A DNA stretch of 48,508 bases from Rhodococcus sp. 06-235-1A (GTDB taxonomy: Bacteria; Actinomycetota; Actinomycetes; Mycobacteriales; Mycobacteriaceae). A model generated the notes under the pieces. The model was not told the origin of the DNA. It saw nothing but the letters and a program-made list of their open reading frames with translations, and ran no database searches. This document shows positions 15,577-24,120 of the stretch, piece by piece. Position numbers and translations under genes: made by a program. The DNA lies in NCBI RefSeq assembly GCF_002258785.1, contig NZ_NOYI01000037.1, positions 1 to 48,508 of the forward strand, in the 5' to 3' direction. Every line of letters begins with the position of its first letter. The first letter of the stretch is position 1.

Positions 15577-16426
15577 CACCGGATTTCCGGCGGCCGACGC
15601 GGAGAACGACTTCACCCGCCAACGCCGACGCGCCGACGTCGCACGTCTGGTCGGGTGGCTCCGGCGTCAACCCGACGACGTCAACACCATCCTGCCGTTC
15701 GACGAGGTGGTCGCCGCCCTCGGCAAGGTGGGCGAGCGCCACCTCGGTCTGCAGGTGATCCGGGTCGACACCATCGTCGGAAGCGTCGACCGCACACGCG
15801 ATTTCGACCGTTTCTTCCGCCCGACCTCGGCCCGCATTCGTGAGCGCTGGCAGCGACTGGCGGCAGCTCAGCGCCGCGGTGAGGCAATGCCGCCGATCCA
15901 GGTGTACCGCATCGGTGGAATGCATTTCGTCGTCGACGGCCATCATCGCGTGTCCATCGCATTCGCCATGCACCGCACGACGATCGACGCCATTGTCACC
16001 GAGATCATCACCCGCATCTCACCCGAGGGCATCACCCGACGCGGCGATCTGCTGATCAAGGACCACCGTCGCATCTTCCTCAGCCGGGTGCCGTTGGTCG
16101 GCAAGGCCCGCGAGGCCGTACAGGTGACCGATCCCTTCGACTACGCCCAACTCAGCGAGTCGGTCGAGGCGTGGGGCTTCCGGCTGATGCAGGAGGTCGG
16201 GGAATTCGTCGACCGCGGTACCGTCGCGCGCCGTTGGTTCGGTGAGGAGTACCTGCCGGTGGTGCGCATGGTGCGCGCGGCCGAGATCCTCGAGGACCGC
16301 ACCGACGCGGAGGCGTACCTGTGGATGAGCCGCGAACGCTACCGCCTGGTGCGCGAACACGTGTGGAACGACGAGATCGTCAGCGAACTCCGACAGAAAG
16401 CGCTGGGCAAACCCACCCGGCCGTAG
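15566..16426 (+). CDS. ParB/Srx-fold domain protein, unknown role
   Basis: A 286-aa protein with a ParB/sulfiredoxin-like nucleotide-binding core: PPIQVYRIGGMHFVVDG, then GHHR at 125-128, the phosphate-binding signature. There is no ParB helix-turn-helix or CTP-clamp C-terminus that I can identify; the rest is Arg-rich and helical (residues 75-107, 185-280). It is not a replicon partition ParB by context, since no parA or parS is visible. Coupled to the metallophosphoesterase by an 11-bp overlap, so a shared nucleotide or phosphate chemistry is plausible. Annotated homologues are usually just called ParB-like. Confidence 0.75.
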   Translation: MARDTGFPAADAENDFTRQRRRADVARLVGWLRRQPDDVNTILPFDEVVAALGKVGERHLGLQVIRVDTIVGSVDRTRDFDRFFRPTSARIRERWQRLAAAQRRGEAMPPIQVYRIGGMHFVVDGHHRVSIAFAMHRTTIDAIVTEIITRISPEGITRRGDLLIKDHRRIFLSRVPLVGKAREAVQVTDPFDYAQLSESVEAWGFRLMQEVGEFVDRGTVARRWFGEEYLPVVRMVRAAEILEDRTDAEAYLWMSRERYRLVREHVWNDEIVSELRQKALGKPTRP

Positions 16427-16570
16427 TACCGCCCGTGTCGATGCTCGGCCGTCGTGGCAGCCCCGGCTCACTTCCCTGATGCACCGATCTCTGATAGTTA
16501 CTTAGATGCGTTCATCATTTTAATTTTTCGGTTCCATCGAATAGTCGATACGTAACGAGGTCGTTCTTTC

Positions 16571-18007
16571 ATGTCCACCCGCCGCATACTGCTGCCCGGA
16601 CTCTGTTTCATCGTCATGACTCTGGCCGTTCTGCAAACGATGGTGGTCCCCATCGTGTTGACCATCGGCACCCAACTCGGGGTCAGCACCACCGCCGCCG
16701 GATGGGTACTGACGGCCAACCTCCTCGCGGCGGTGATCGCCACCCCGGTCATCGGTAGGCTCGCCGACCTGCACGGTAAGCGTCCGGTGCTGATCGGTGT
16801 GCTCACCGTCGTCCTCGCCGGATCTCTGCTCGCGGCCCTGACTCACTCGTTGCTGTGGCTGATCGTCGGCCGGGTCCTGCAGGGCGTGTCCTACGCACTG
16901 TTCCCCATCGCGCTTGCCGTCCTTCGTGACGAGATGCCTCCTCGAAAACTCGTGGGCTCGATGGCCGTCCTGTCCGGCACACTCGGCGTCGGCGGCGGGT
17001 TCGGACTGGTGTTGACCGGGCTGCTGACGGCCAACGGTGCCGACTACCACCGCGTGTTCTGGCTCACCGTTGCGTTCGTCGTGCTCGCCCTCGCGATCGC
17101 CTGGTTCGGTGTACCGGCGCGTCCGAGAACCAGCGGCGGTTCAGTCGACTGGTGGGGAGCTGCACTGCTCGCGGTGACCCTGCTTCTGCTCTTCCTCGCC
17201 CTGACCCAGGGCCGCACGTGGGGGTGGGGTTCGATTGCCACCATCGGCTGCGCGGTCGTCGGTGTCGTCGCGGGAGCCATCTGGTGGAACTTCGAGAAGC
17301 GCGCCGACGAGCCACTCGTCGCACCCCGCATGCTCACCCACGGACCGTTGCTCGCCACCAACGTCGCCACCCTGTTCGTCGGTATCGGGATGTTCGTCAA
17401 TTTCCTCGCCTGCTCGTACTTCGTGCAGACACCACGAGCCGTGGCCGGCTACGGCTTCACCGCGAACGTGCTCGAGGCGAGCGTTGTCTATCTGCTGCCC
17501 GGCGCGGCGGTCGGAGTAGTCGCCGCCGTCGTCAGCGGCCGTCTCATCCGGTCGTTCGGGCCGCGCCGAGTACTGATCGCAGGAGCCGTGATCGGGCTGT
17601 TCGGATTCGTCTTCGTCGCACTCGCCCACGATCACACCTGGCAGCTGATCACCGCAGGCATCGTCATCAACCTGTTCGTCAGTCTTGCGTTCGCTGCCCT
17701 GCCGAACCTGCTCATGGCAGAGGTCAGCGCAGCGGACACCGGGGTGGCGAACAGCGTCAATTCGATCGTCCGGACAGTCGGTACCTCGATTGCCAGTGCC
17801 ACGCTGTCCACCGTCCTGGCCATGTTCACCATCGACGGGACGGCCGTTGCCCGCGAGAGCGTGTACACCGCAGCGTTTGTCGCAGGCGCGGTGGCCTGCC
17901 TCGTCGTCGTACTCGCGGCGCTGGCGATCAGGAGCACCCCCGCCGCTCGGGAATCGGTGCGAGTGGCCGAGTCCGAGCCGACCACCACGTCGAACATGCC
18001 GGTGTAG
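16571..18007 (+). CDS. Major facilitator superfamily exporter (drug:H+ antiporter type)
   Basis: A 478-aa MFS permease with about 14 hydrophobic helices, fitting the DHA2 group. Motif A is seen as GRLADLHGKRPVL (loop 2-3) and motif C-like glycines as GTLGVGGGFGLV. DHA2 members expel antiseptics, drugs or metabolites by proton antiport; the substrate cannot be assigned. It follows an unusually AT-rich 140-bp leader (16430-16570) and has a weak ribosome site (GAGG about 11 nt ahead). No regulator gene adjoins it. It converges on sugC, with a long palindrome between them. Confidence 0.9.
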   Translation: MSTRRILLPGLCFIVMTLAVLQTMVVPIVLTIGTQLGVSTTAAGWVLTANLLAAVIATPVIGRLADLHGKRPVLIGVLTVVLAGSLLAALTHSLLWLIVGRVLQGVSYALFPIALAVLRDEMPPRKLVGSMAVLSGTLGVGGGFGLVLTGLLTANGADYHRVFWLTVAFVVLALAIAWFGVPARPRTSGGSVDWWGAALLAVTLLLLFLALTQGRTWGWGSIATIGCAVVGVVAGAIWWNFEKRADEPLVAPRMLTHGPLLATNVATLFVGIGMFVNFLACSYFVQTPRAVAGYGFTANVLEASVVYLLPGAAVGVVAAVVSGRLIRSFGPRRVLIAGAVIGLFGFVFVALAHDHTWQLITAGIVINLFVSLAFAALPNLLMAEVSAADTGVANSVNSIVRTVGTSIASATLSTVLAMFTIDGTAVARESVYTAAFVAGAVACLVVVLAALAIRSTPAARESVRVAESEPTTTSNMPV

Positions 18008-18015
18008 AGCCTGCG

Positions 18016-18063
18016 GCATGTGCGCGAAACTTCGTAGCCCACTACGAAGTTCCGTGCACATGC
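18016..18063. terminator. Long palindrome between convergent genes, family member 1
   Basis: Arms 18016-18037 and 18042-18063 (22 nt each, two non-Watson-Crick positions) around a CCCA loop. It lies between the MFS gene and sugC stops and may terminate both. Its sequence (GCATGTGCGCG...TTCGTAG) recurs at 34551-34610, so it is also a dispersed repeat. Confidence 0.75.
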
Positions 18064-18075
18064 GCGCAGCGCTCT

Positions 18076-19245
18076 CTACAGCGTCAGGTTGGCACCCGAG
18101 GCCTGGTCGAAGACCGAGATCTTGGCCGGGTCGAACCACAGTTCCACCTGACCGCCCTCGGCGGCCTTGGACTCGGCGGCCAGACGCGCAACCACCTGTG
18201 CGCCACCGAGATCGGCGATACCAGCGTCGGCTGCCAGTTCCTGAAGCTCACTGGATTCGACGCGGGCACCCTTGAGGGTGAAGTAGACGTACTTGTCGCT
18301 GCCCATCGACTCGAGCACGTCGACGGTGGCGGTGAAGGTGGCACCGCTCATCTTCTGGTAGCCGTCGATCAGGGCTGCGTCCTCGAAGTGCTCGGGGCGG
18401 ATGCCGACGACCACCTCGCGGCCCGGGTTCTTGGCCTTGATCGCATCCATCCGCTCGAGCGGGATGTCGATCTCACCGAGCGCGGTGGACACACCGTTCG
18501 AGGTGAGCTGCCCGGGAACGAAATTCATCGAGGGCGATCCGATGAAGCCGCCCACGAACAGGTTTCGCGGCTTGTCGTAGAGCTCCTGCGGGGATCCGAT
18601 CTGCTGCACCAGCCCGCCGCGCAGAACCACGACGCGATCGCCGAGGGTCATCGCCTCGGTCTGATCGTGCGTGACGTAGACGGTGGTGGTGCCGAGCCGC
18701 TTCTGCAGCCGCGAGATCTCGGCGCGCGTCTGCACGCGCAGCTTCGCGTCGAGGTTGGACAGCGGCTCGTCCATCAGGAACGCCTTGGGTGTGCGAACGA
18801 TGGCGCGGCCCATGGCAACTCGCTGTCGCTGACCACCGGAGAGATTCGCCGGCTTGCGATCGAGGTGCTGGCTCAGGTCGAGGATCTTGGCTGCCTCTTC
18901 GACCTTGGTGTTGATCTCGGACTTCGAGAGCTTCGCCAGCGTCAGCGGGAAGGCGATGTTCTGCCGCACCGTCATGTGCGGGTACAGCGCGTACGACTGG
19001 AACACCATCGCGATGTCGCGATCCTTCGGTGCCCGCTCGTTGACCCGCTCCCCCGCGATACGCAGCTCTCCCGAGGAGATGTCCTCGAGACCCGCGATCA
19101 TGTTGAGAGTGGTGGACTTTCCGCAACCTGACGGACCGACGAGGATGATGAACTCGCCGTCGGCGATGGTGATGTCGACGTCGCTGACGGCAGCCGCGCC
19201 GTCGGGGTAGAGCTTGGTGACTTTGTCGAGAACGATTTCGGCCAT
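18076..19245 (-). CDS. sugC: Trehalose importer ATPase SugC
   Basis: A 389-aa MalK/UgpC-type ATPase. Walker A GPSGCGKST at 37-45, Q-loop Gln83, signature LSGGQRQR at 135-142, Walker B FLMDE at 156-160, D-loop SNLDAKL, and a C-terminal OB-fold regulatory region (about 240-389) with GIRPEHF. It is the last gene of lpqY-sugA-sugB-sugC, the same order as in M. tuberculosis Rv1235-Rv1238, where this system retrieves trehalose released during mycolate transfer by the Ag85 enzymes. Five bp separate it from sugB. The symbol rests on the operon order plus similarity; other disaccharides are not excluded. Confidence 0.9.
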   Translation of the reverse strand: MAEIVLDKVTKLYPDGAAAVSDVDITIADGEFIILVGPSGCGKSTTLNMIAGLEDISSGELRIAGERVNERAPKDRDIAMVFQSYALYPHMTVRQNIAFPLTLAKLSKSEINTKVEEAAKILDLSQHLDRKPANLSGGQRQRVAMGRAIVRTPKAFLMDEPLSNLDAKLRVQTRAEISRLQKRLGTTTVYVTHDQTEAMTLGDRVVVLRGGLVQQIGSPQELYDKPRNLFVGGFIGSPSMNFVPGQLTSNGVSTALGEIDIPLERMDAIKAKNPGREVVVGIRPEHFEDAALIDGYQKMSGATFTATVDVLESMGSDKYVYFTLKGARVESSELQELAADAGIADLGGAQVVARLAAESKAAEGGQVELWFDPAKISVFDQASGANLTL

Positions 19246-19250
19246 GACGG

Positions 19251-20084
19251 TTATCCCTTCACTGCGCCGGACGTCAAGCCCGCCACGATACGTCGTTGGA
19301 AGAAGAGCACAAAAATGATGATCGGGATCGTGATGACGACTGCTGCCGCCGCGATCGACCCTGTTGGCTCCTCGAACTGAGAGCTACCGGTGAACTGTGA
19401 GATGGCCGCCGGGACGGTGACCGAACGCTCCGTCGCCGTCAACGAGATGGCGAGAAGAAGGTCGTTCCAGGCGAAGATGAACACCAGGATCGCTGCGGTG
19501 ACGATGCCCGGGGCAGCCAGTGGGGCAATGACTTTGCGGAACGCCTGTGCGGGCGTTGCGCCGTCCATCTTCGCTGCTTTTTCGAGCTCCCACGGAATCT
19601 CGCGGAAGAACGCCGAGAGGGTGTAGATCGCCAACGGCAACGCGAAGGTGATGTACGGAATGATCAGTCCCGGCCAGGTGTCGAACAGTCCCAGCGAACG
19701 GGAGATGTCGAACAACGGTGTCACCAGTGAGATCTGGGGGAACATCGCGATCAGCAGAGCCGCACCGACGAGCGCCTTCTTCCCCGGGAAATCCAGGCGA
19801 GCAACGGCATACGCGGCCATCGTGCCGATCACCACGGCGATGACCGTGGTGATCAGACCGATTCCGATGGAGTTCACCAGCGCCGAGGTGAACTGGTTCG
19901 TCTGGAAGATGCCCTTGTAATTGTCGAAGGTGATCGAACGCGGAATGAAGTTGCCGTCGGCGATCGTTGCCGTCGATTTGAACGAGAGGCTGATGATCCA
20001 CAGCAGCGGAACCAGTGCGTAGAGCAGGACGAGGACGTTGACTACCGTCCAACCGACCTTCTTGCGAGGCGTAACAGTGGTCAT
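19251..20084 (-). CDS. sugB: Trehalose importer permease SugB
   Basis: A 277-aa MalG-type permease with six transmembrane helices; the first (VVNVLVLLYALVPLLWII) follows a basic N-terminus, and the coupling loop is EKAAKMDGATPAQAFRKVI. The ATG at 20084 overlaps the sugA stop by one base (TAATG), which fixes the start and excludes a longer upstream reading. It pairs with SugA to form the channel. Inner membrane. No anomalies. Confidence 0.92.
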   Translation of the reverse strand: MTTVTPRKKVGWTVVNVLVLLYALVPLLWIISLSFKSTATIADGNFIPRSITFDNYKGIFQTNQFTSALVNSIGIGLITTVIAVVIGTMAAYAVARLDFPGKKALVGAALLIAMFPQISLVTPLFDISRSLGLFDTWPGLIIPYITFALPLAIYTLSAFFREIPWELEKAAKMDGATPAQAFRKVIAPLAAPGIVTAAILVFIFAWNDLLLAISLTATERSVTVPAAISQFTGSSQFEEPTGSIAAAAVVITIPIIIFVLFFQRRIVAGLTSGAVKG

Positions 20085-21034
20085 TACTTGCGGCCTCCGT
20101 CGTCGGATCCCGGTGCCGAGGCACCGAACAGCTTGATGAACACGAACGCGATGATCGCGACGCAGAAGAAGATCAGGATGCTGATCGCCGACCCGAGTCC
20201 GAGGTTGAACGCTCCGAACAGGTTGTTGTAACCGAGAATCGAGACCGATCCGGTTTCGTTGCTCCCTCGGGTGAGTACGTAGATGTTGTCGAAGATGCGG
20301 AACGCGTCGAGGGTGCGGAAGAGCACCGCGACCAGAATCGCCGGCTTCATCAACGGAATCGTGATGCGCATCAACCGGGTCCACGCGCCAGCTCCGTCGA
20401 CCTCGGCTGCCTTGAGCAGGTCGTCGGGCACCAGCGCCAGCCCGGCCAGCAGCAGCAGCGCCATGAACGGCGTGGTCTTCCACACCTCGGCCAACACGAC
20501 GATCGCCAGTGACGGGAACTGCTCGGTGAGCGGAGCACTACCGTCGGGCAGCAGATTGGCGAGATAGCCCGTGCCGGGGGTCCACGCGTAGTACCAGCTG
20601 TACGCGGCGGCGACGGTCACGATGCCATACGGGATGAGCACCACGGTGCGCACGAGTCCGCGACCGAAGATGGTGCGGTGCATGACCAGAGCCACCGCCA
20701 GGCCGAGGATGAACTCGATGATGACCGAGATGATCGTGATGCCCGCCGTGACGCCGAACGCCGTCCACCAGTAACCGTCTGAGAGGACGGTGACGTAGTT
20801 GGAGATGCCGACGAATTCACGGTCCTCGGGGAACGCGAGGTTGTACTTCTGCAGGCTGAGCCAGAACGCGTAGATGATCGGATAGCCGGTGACCGCGATC
20901 ATCAGGATCGCCGCCGGTGCGACGAGCAGCAATCCCAGGCGACGTTCTGCCTTCTTGCCGTCGGAGACGTTCTTCAGGGCTGCCTGCTTGTCCACAGGCT
21001 GCGACTGAGGTTGTGACTCGGTAGGAGCACTCAT
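20084..21034 (-). CDS. sugA: Trehalose importer permease SugA
   Basis: A 316-aa MalF-type permease. A Gln/Ser-rich hydrophilic N-terminus (about 1-30) precedes six transmembrane helices, and the coupling loop is LKAAEVDGAGAWTRLMRITIP. ATG at 21034 overlaps the lpqY stop (ATGA) by 4 bp. The C-terminal tail (GASAPGSDDGGRK) is cytosolic. Second gene of the importer operon; forms the heterodimeric pore with SugB and docks LpqY from outside. Confidence 0.92.
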   Translation of the reverse strand: MSAPTESQPQSQPVDKQAALKNVSDGKKAERRLGLLLVAPAAILMIAVTGYPIIYAFWLSLQKYNLAFPEDREFVGISNYVTVLSDGYWWTAFGVTAGITIISVIIEFILGLAVALVMHRTIFGRGLVRTVVLIPYGIVTVAAAYSWYYAWTPGTGYLANLLPDGSAPLTEQFPSLAIVVLAEVWKTTPFMALLLLAGLALVPDDLLKAAEVDGAGAWTRLMRITIPLMKPAILVAVLFRTLDAFRIFDNIYVLTRGSNETGSVSILGYNNLFGAFNLGLGSAISILIFFCVAIIAFVFIKLFGASAPGSDDGGRK

Positions 21035-22401
21035 GGAATCAACCCTTCGGAATTGACGGCCTTGGTGACCAGATCTGCGAGCTTGTCCACGTCGGCTACC
21101 GGATCGATGCTCTGCGGCGGGTTGAGCGCATCGGTCAGCAGAATCGAAATGCTCTGGTAGGCAGGCGATACGGGTCGGACTGCCGCCGATTCGATGGATC
21201 CGAGAACGCCTTCCCATGCGGGATAGACGGCCTGGAACTCGGGATCGGAGTACAGCGACTTCAGCACCGGCGGCACGCCACCGTCGACGGCGTTGTTGCG
21301 CTGGTTCTCCTCGTTGGTGAGGCACTCGACGGCCTCCCACGCGAGATCCTCGTGCTGGGTGGTCTTGGCGACGCCGATGTTGAATCCACCGATGGTGACC
21401 TTCGCGGGCTCGCCCGGATTCACCTCGGGGTAGGGAGCACTGCGGAAGACCTCAGCGATCCGCGCGTCCTGCTGGTCGGCAGGCACGTTCGCGAGATCGA
21501 GGAACGAGACGGCACCTGCGACGGCGTTCTCCTTCAGACCGGGCAACACGAAGGGGTAATTGACCTGGAAGGCCATCCGTCCCGATTCCATGCCCAGTCG
21601 GGCGGTTGCCTCGTCGCTCTGCGAGACCGACGGATCGTGGCCGTCTGCCGTGGCCACCCGCTTGATGATTTCGAGCGCCTTCTCGGTGGCAGCGCGGTGT
21701 TCGGGAGTGTCGTTCAGCGTCACCGTCGTTCCGTCTTCTCCGACGACCGACCCACCCGCGCTCTCGAGCAGCGAGTTGAACCACACCATGAAGCCCTCGT
21801 ACTGCTTGGCCTGGACGCCGATCTGTGCGGGCTTGCCCGCGGCCGCATTGGCCTCGGCCACGTCGATCAGCTGGTCCCACGTCTGCGGGGGCACCCCGTC
21901 GGGAACCTCGTCCGGCCGGTACCAGAGCAACTGGGTGTTGGAATTGAGCGGAACTGCGTACAACTGGTCCTGCCATTCCGCGGTGGCGAGCGGACCTTCG
22001 AGTGTGGAGCCGTCGCGCAGCTTCGCAGAAAGGTCTGCGGGGACGGGCAATGCCCATCCCGCCTCGGCGAACTCGGCGGTCCACACCACGTCGAGCGTCA
22101 TCAGATCCAGCGTCTTGTCGTTACCCGCGAGACGCCGCGCGAGCTGGAGGCGCTGGTCGTTGGCACTCTTGGGCAGCGTCCGCTGCTCCACCCGGTATCG
22201 GCCGTTGGAGGCGTCCGAACACACCTGTGCCGCAGCGGCGTACTGCTCTGCGCCGTCTGCGGCAGTGTAGAAACTCAGAACCGGTACCGAACTGTCGGAC
22301 GAACCACACGCTGCGAGCAACGGACTCGTGACCAGAGCCGCTGCTGCCAACACCCCTATCCTCGTTGCTCTTCCACGCCTACGACCACAATGTCTCGGCA
22401 C
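21031..22401 (-). CDS. lpqY: Trehalose-binding lipoprotein LpqY
   Basis: A 456-aa extracytoplasmic sugar-binding lipoprotein. The N-terminus is very basic (three Arg clusters), then a hydrophobic segment and lipobox LAAC with Cys32. The mature part is a MalE-type two-domain binding protein (FYTAADGAEQY, TLDVVWTAEFAEAGW, MAFQVNYPFVLPG). The GTG at 22401 has GGAGG 6 nt upstream. First gene of the trehalose importer. By homology to the mycobacterial system it captures trehalose at the cell surface so the sugar lost during mycolic acid transfer is recycled. Confidence 0.9.
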   Translation of the reverse strand: MPRHCGRRRGRATRIGVLAAAALVTSPLLAACGSSDSSVPVLSFYTAADGAEQYAAAAQVCSDASNGRYRVEQRTLPKSANDQRLQLARRLAGNDKTLDLMTLDVVWTAEFAEAGWALPVPADLSAKLRDGSTLEGPLATAEWQDQLYAVPLNSNTQLLWYRPDEVPDGVPPQTWDQLIDVAEANAAAGKPAQIGVQAKQYEGFMVWFNSLLESAGGSVVGEDGTTVTLNDTPEHRAATEKALEIIKRVATADGHDPSVSQSDEATARLGMESGRMAFQVNYPFVLPGLKENAVAGAVSFLDLANVPADQQDARIAEVFRSAPYPEVNPGEPAKVTIGGFNIGVAKTTQHEDLAWEAVECLTNEENQRNNAVDGGVPPVLKSLYSDPEFQAVYPAWEGVLGSIESAAVRPVSPAYQSISILLTDALNPPQSIDPVADVDKLADLVTKAVNSEGLIP

Positions 22402-22526
22402 TTTCCGCCTCCGTACGTTCAGTTACTCGCGCAGCACACTGTGTGGGACTGCCGTGCACGAAAGAAACGTAACCGAACTCACTGGCATCGAGGGCGATTT
22501 GGGGCTATTCCGTTACCTGTCGGTTG

Positions 22527-22543
22527 CCTGGTCGTCCACCAGG
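22527..22543 (-). terminator. Stem-loop after the stress-protein gene
   Basis: CCTGGT-CGTCC-ACCAGG, a 6-bp stem and 5-nt loop, 5 nt beyond the stop of the gene at 22549. It would separate that gene from lpqY. No T-tract, so it is a weak or factor-assisted terminator at best. Confidence 0.45.
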
Positions 22544-22548
22544 TGTGA

Positions 22549-23037
22549 TCAGATCGACAGTTTGGCGAGCAAGTCGCGTGCTTTCTCCGCGGTTCGGGGC
22601 TCGCAGAGTACGTCGTATCGGCCCGCGACCAACTGCATGCTCGACGCGAAATCTCGCTGCCCCTTGGTGGCCGCGTACGGAATGGACGCCGAGATCAGGC
22701 CGAAGATGATGCCACCGCCGACGCCGATGAGCAGCGCTCCGAAGATGTTCTCACTGAAGATTCCGAGCACCAGACCGAGGAAGACTCCCAGCCATGCGCC
22801 CGAAACAATGCCTCCACCAATGACTTTCGGCCACGTGAGGCGGCCGAGGACGCGCTCGACCTGCATCAGATCGACGCCGACGATCGTCACGTCCTGCACC
22901 GAGAACTCTTCGTCGGAGAGGTAGTCGACGGCGCGCTGAGCCTCGGCGTAGGTGGGGTACGAACCGATGGGCCAGCCGGAGGGCGGCGTCGGCAGGCCCT
23001 GCCCTGGGCGACCGGACTGCGAGAGGGGATTGGTCAT
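22549..23037 (-). CDS. General-stress-protein-17M-like membrane-associated protein
   Basis: A 162-aa protein. Residues about 25-60 (SYPTYAEAQRAVDYLSDEEF) match the GSP17M-like N-terminal fold, and 70-120 is a Gly-rich hydrophobic hairpin (GGGIVSGAWLGVFLGLVLGIF, then GALLIGVGGGIIFG) probably embedded in the membrane, followed by a second globular strand-helix unit (MQLVAGRYDVLCEP). M. tuberculosis has an equivalent gene (Rv1234) immediately before lpqY. The ATG at 23037 is preceded closely by GGAG and, further up, CACAAT, a possible -10 6 nt away. Function unknown; stress association is only from the domain name. Confidence 0.8.
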   Translation of the reverse strand: MTNPLSQSGRPGQGLPTPPSGWPIGSYPTYAEAQRAVDYLSDEEFSVQDVTIVGVDLMQVERVLGRLTWPKVIGGGIVSGAWLGVFLGLVLGIFSENIFGALLIGVGGGIIFGLISASIPYAATKGQRDFASSMQLVAGRYDVLCEPRTAEKARDLLAKLSI

Positions 23038-23104
23038 GACTCCATTGTGCCCCGAAACGGACACTCGGCACACCCATTGTTCTGTCCGCGAACGTGACGA
23101 CGGA

Positions 23105-24061
23105 TCAGGAGGTGGGCGGCTCGAACGTCGTCGTACGCGTCAGGCCGGCCGCGCGCCCCTTCGCCGAGACGACCAGCGCCATCTTGCGGCTCGCCTCGTC
23201 GATCATCTCGTCGCCGAGCATCACCGCCCCGCGGCCGCCGCCCGCCGCGGAGGTGTGGAACTCGTACGCGTCGAGAATCAGCTCGGCCTTGTCGTAGTCG
23301 GACTGCCGCGGCGCGAAGATCTCGTTGGCTGCCTCGATCTGCGTCGGATGCAGTACCCACTTGCCGTCGAAACCGAGGCCTGCGGTGCGCCCCGCCGCCC
23401 GACGAAAGGCCTCGAGGTCGCGTATCTGCAGGTACGGGCCGTCGATCGCCTGCAGTCCGTGGGTCCGCGCGGCGAGCAGAATGGTCATCAGAATGTGGTG
23501 ATAGGCGTCGCCGGTGTCGTATCCCAACGGCTGTGCGCCGACGACGAGGGTGCGCATGTTCACGCTGGCCATCAGGTCCGCGGGCCCGAACACCAACGTC
23601 TGTACCCGGGGGCTCGCGGTCGCGATCTCGTCGATGTTGCGCAGGCTGCGTGCACTCTCGATCTGCGGTTCGATCCCGATCGCACCGACGTTGAGACCGT
23701 GCTCCTTCTCGAGCTGGGTGAGAAGGAGATCCAACGCCTGTACGTGCGCGGCGCACTCGACCTTCGGCAACAGAATGGCGTCGAGGTTGCGGCCTGCGCC
23801 CGAGACGACGTCGATGACGTCGCCGTAGGTCCACTGCGTCGTCCAGTCGTTGACCCGGACGACCTTGATCTGATCGCCCCAGCCGTCGGAGTTCAGTGCA
23901 TCGACGATGCGCGCCCGCGCCTCGACTTTCGCGATCGGCGCGACGGCATCTTCGAGATCGAGGAAGATCGCGTCGGCGGGGAGGCCCTTGGCCTTGGCGA
24001 TCATCTTGTCCGAACTGCCCGGAACGGCCAGTACCGATCTCCTTAGGCCCGACGCACTCAC
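23105..24061 (-). CDS. CitE-like HpcH/HpaI-family C-C lyase or acyl-CoA thioesterase
   Basis: A 318-aa TIM-barrel protein of the citrate-lyase-beta/malyl-CoA lyase superfamily. The N-terminal RRSVLAVPGSSDKM, the metal and acid motif DLEDAV (about 35-40), Arg68-type VRVND, and GIEPQIES are present. Related enzymes cleave malyl-CoA, beta-methylmalyl-CoA or citramalyl-CoA, or act on their thioesters; actinobacterial CitE orphans lack the alpha and gamma citrate-lyase subunits, as here. GTG at 24061 is the start, divergent from the MgtE-like gene 59 bp away. Exact substrate undetermined. Confidence 0.85.
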   Translation of the reverse strand: MSASGLRRSVLAVPGSSDKMIAKAKGLPADAIFLDLEDAVAPIAKVEARARIVDALNSDGWGDQIKVVRVNDWTTQWTYGDVIDVVSGAGRNLDAILLPKVECAAHVQALDLLLTQLEKEHGLNVGAIGIEPQIESARSLRNIDEIATASPRVQTLVFGPADLMASVNMRTLVVGAQPLGYDTGDAYHHILMTILLAARTHGLQAIDGPYLQIRDLEAFRRAAGRTAGLGFDGKWVLHPTQIEAANEIFAPRQSDYDKAELILDAYEFHTSAAGGGRGAVMLGDEMIDEASRKMALVVSAKGRAAGLTRTTTFEPPTS

Positions 24062-24107
24062 CGCAGCACAACCCCTGTCTGATTCATAGTCTGTATTGCC
24101 CAGCCTC

Positions 24108-24113
24108 TAACCT
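24108..24113 (+). promoter_or_regulatory. -10 element, leaderless start of the MgtE-N/CBS gene
   Basis: TAACCT lies exactly 7 nt before the ATG at 24121 and there is no Shine-Dalgarno. No convincing -35 hexamer is seen. It matches the spacing found at other genes in the window. Confidence 0.5.
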
Positions 24114-24120
24114 TGCCATC

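Noticed and set aside
15566..16426. Plasmid or chromosome partition ParB and nearby origin
   Set aside because: No parA, no parS-like palindrome, no dnaA/dnaN/gidB neighbourhood, and no ParB DNA-binding domain.
17152..19131. A 659-codon open frame on the plus strand across the MFS 3' end and sugC
   Set aside because: It spans the terminator palindrome and is antisense to sugC; Arg-rich in its first half, no recognisable domain.
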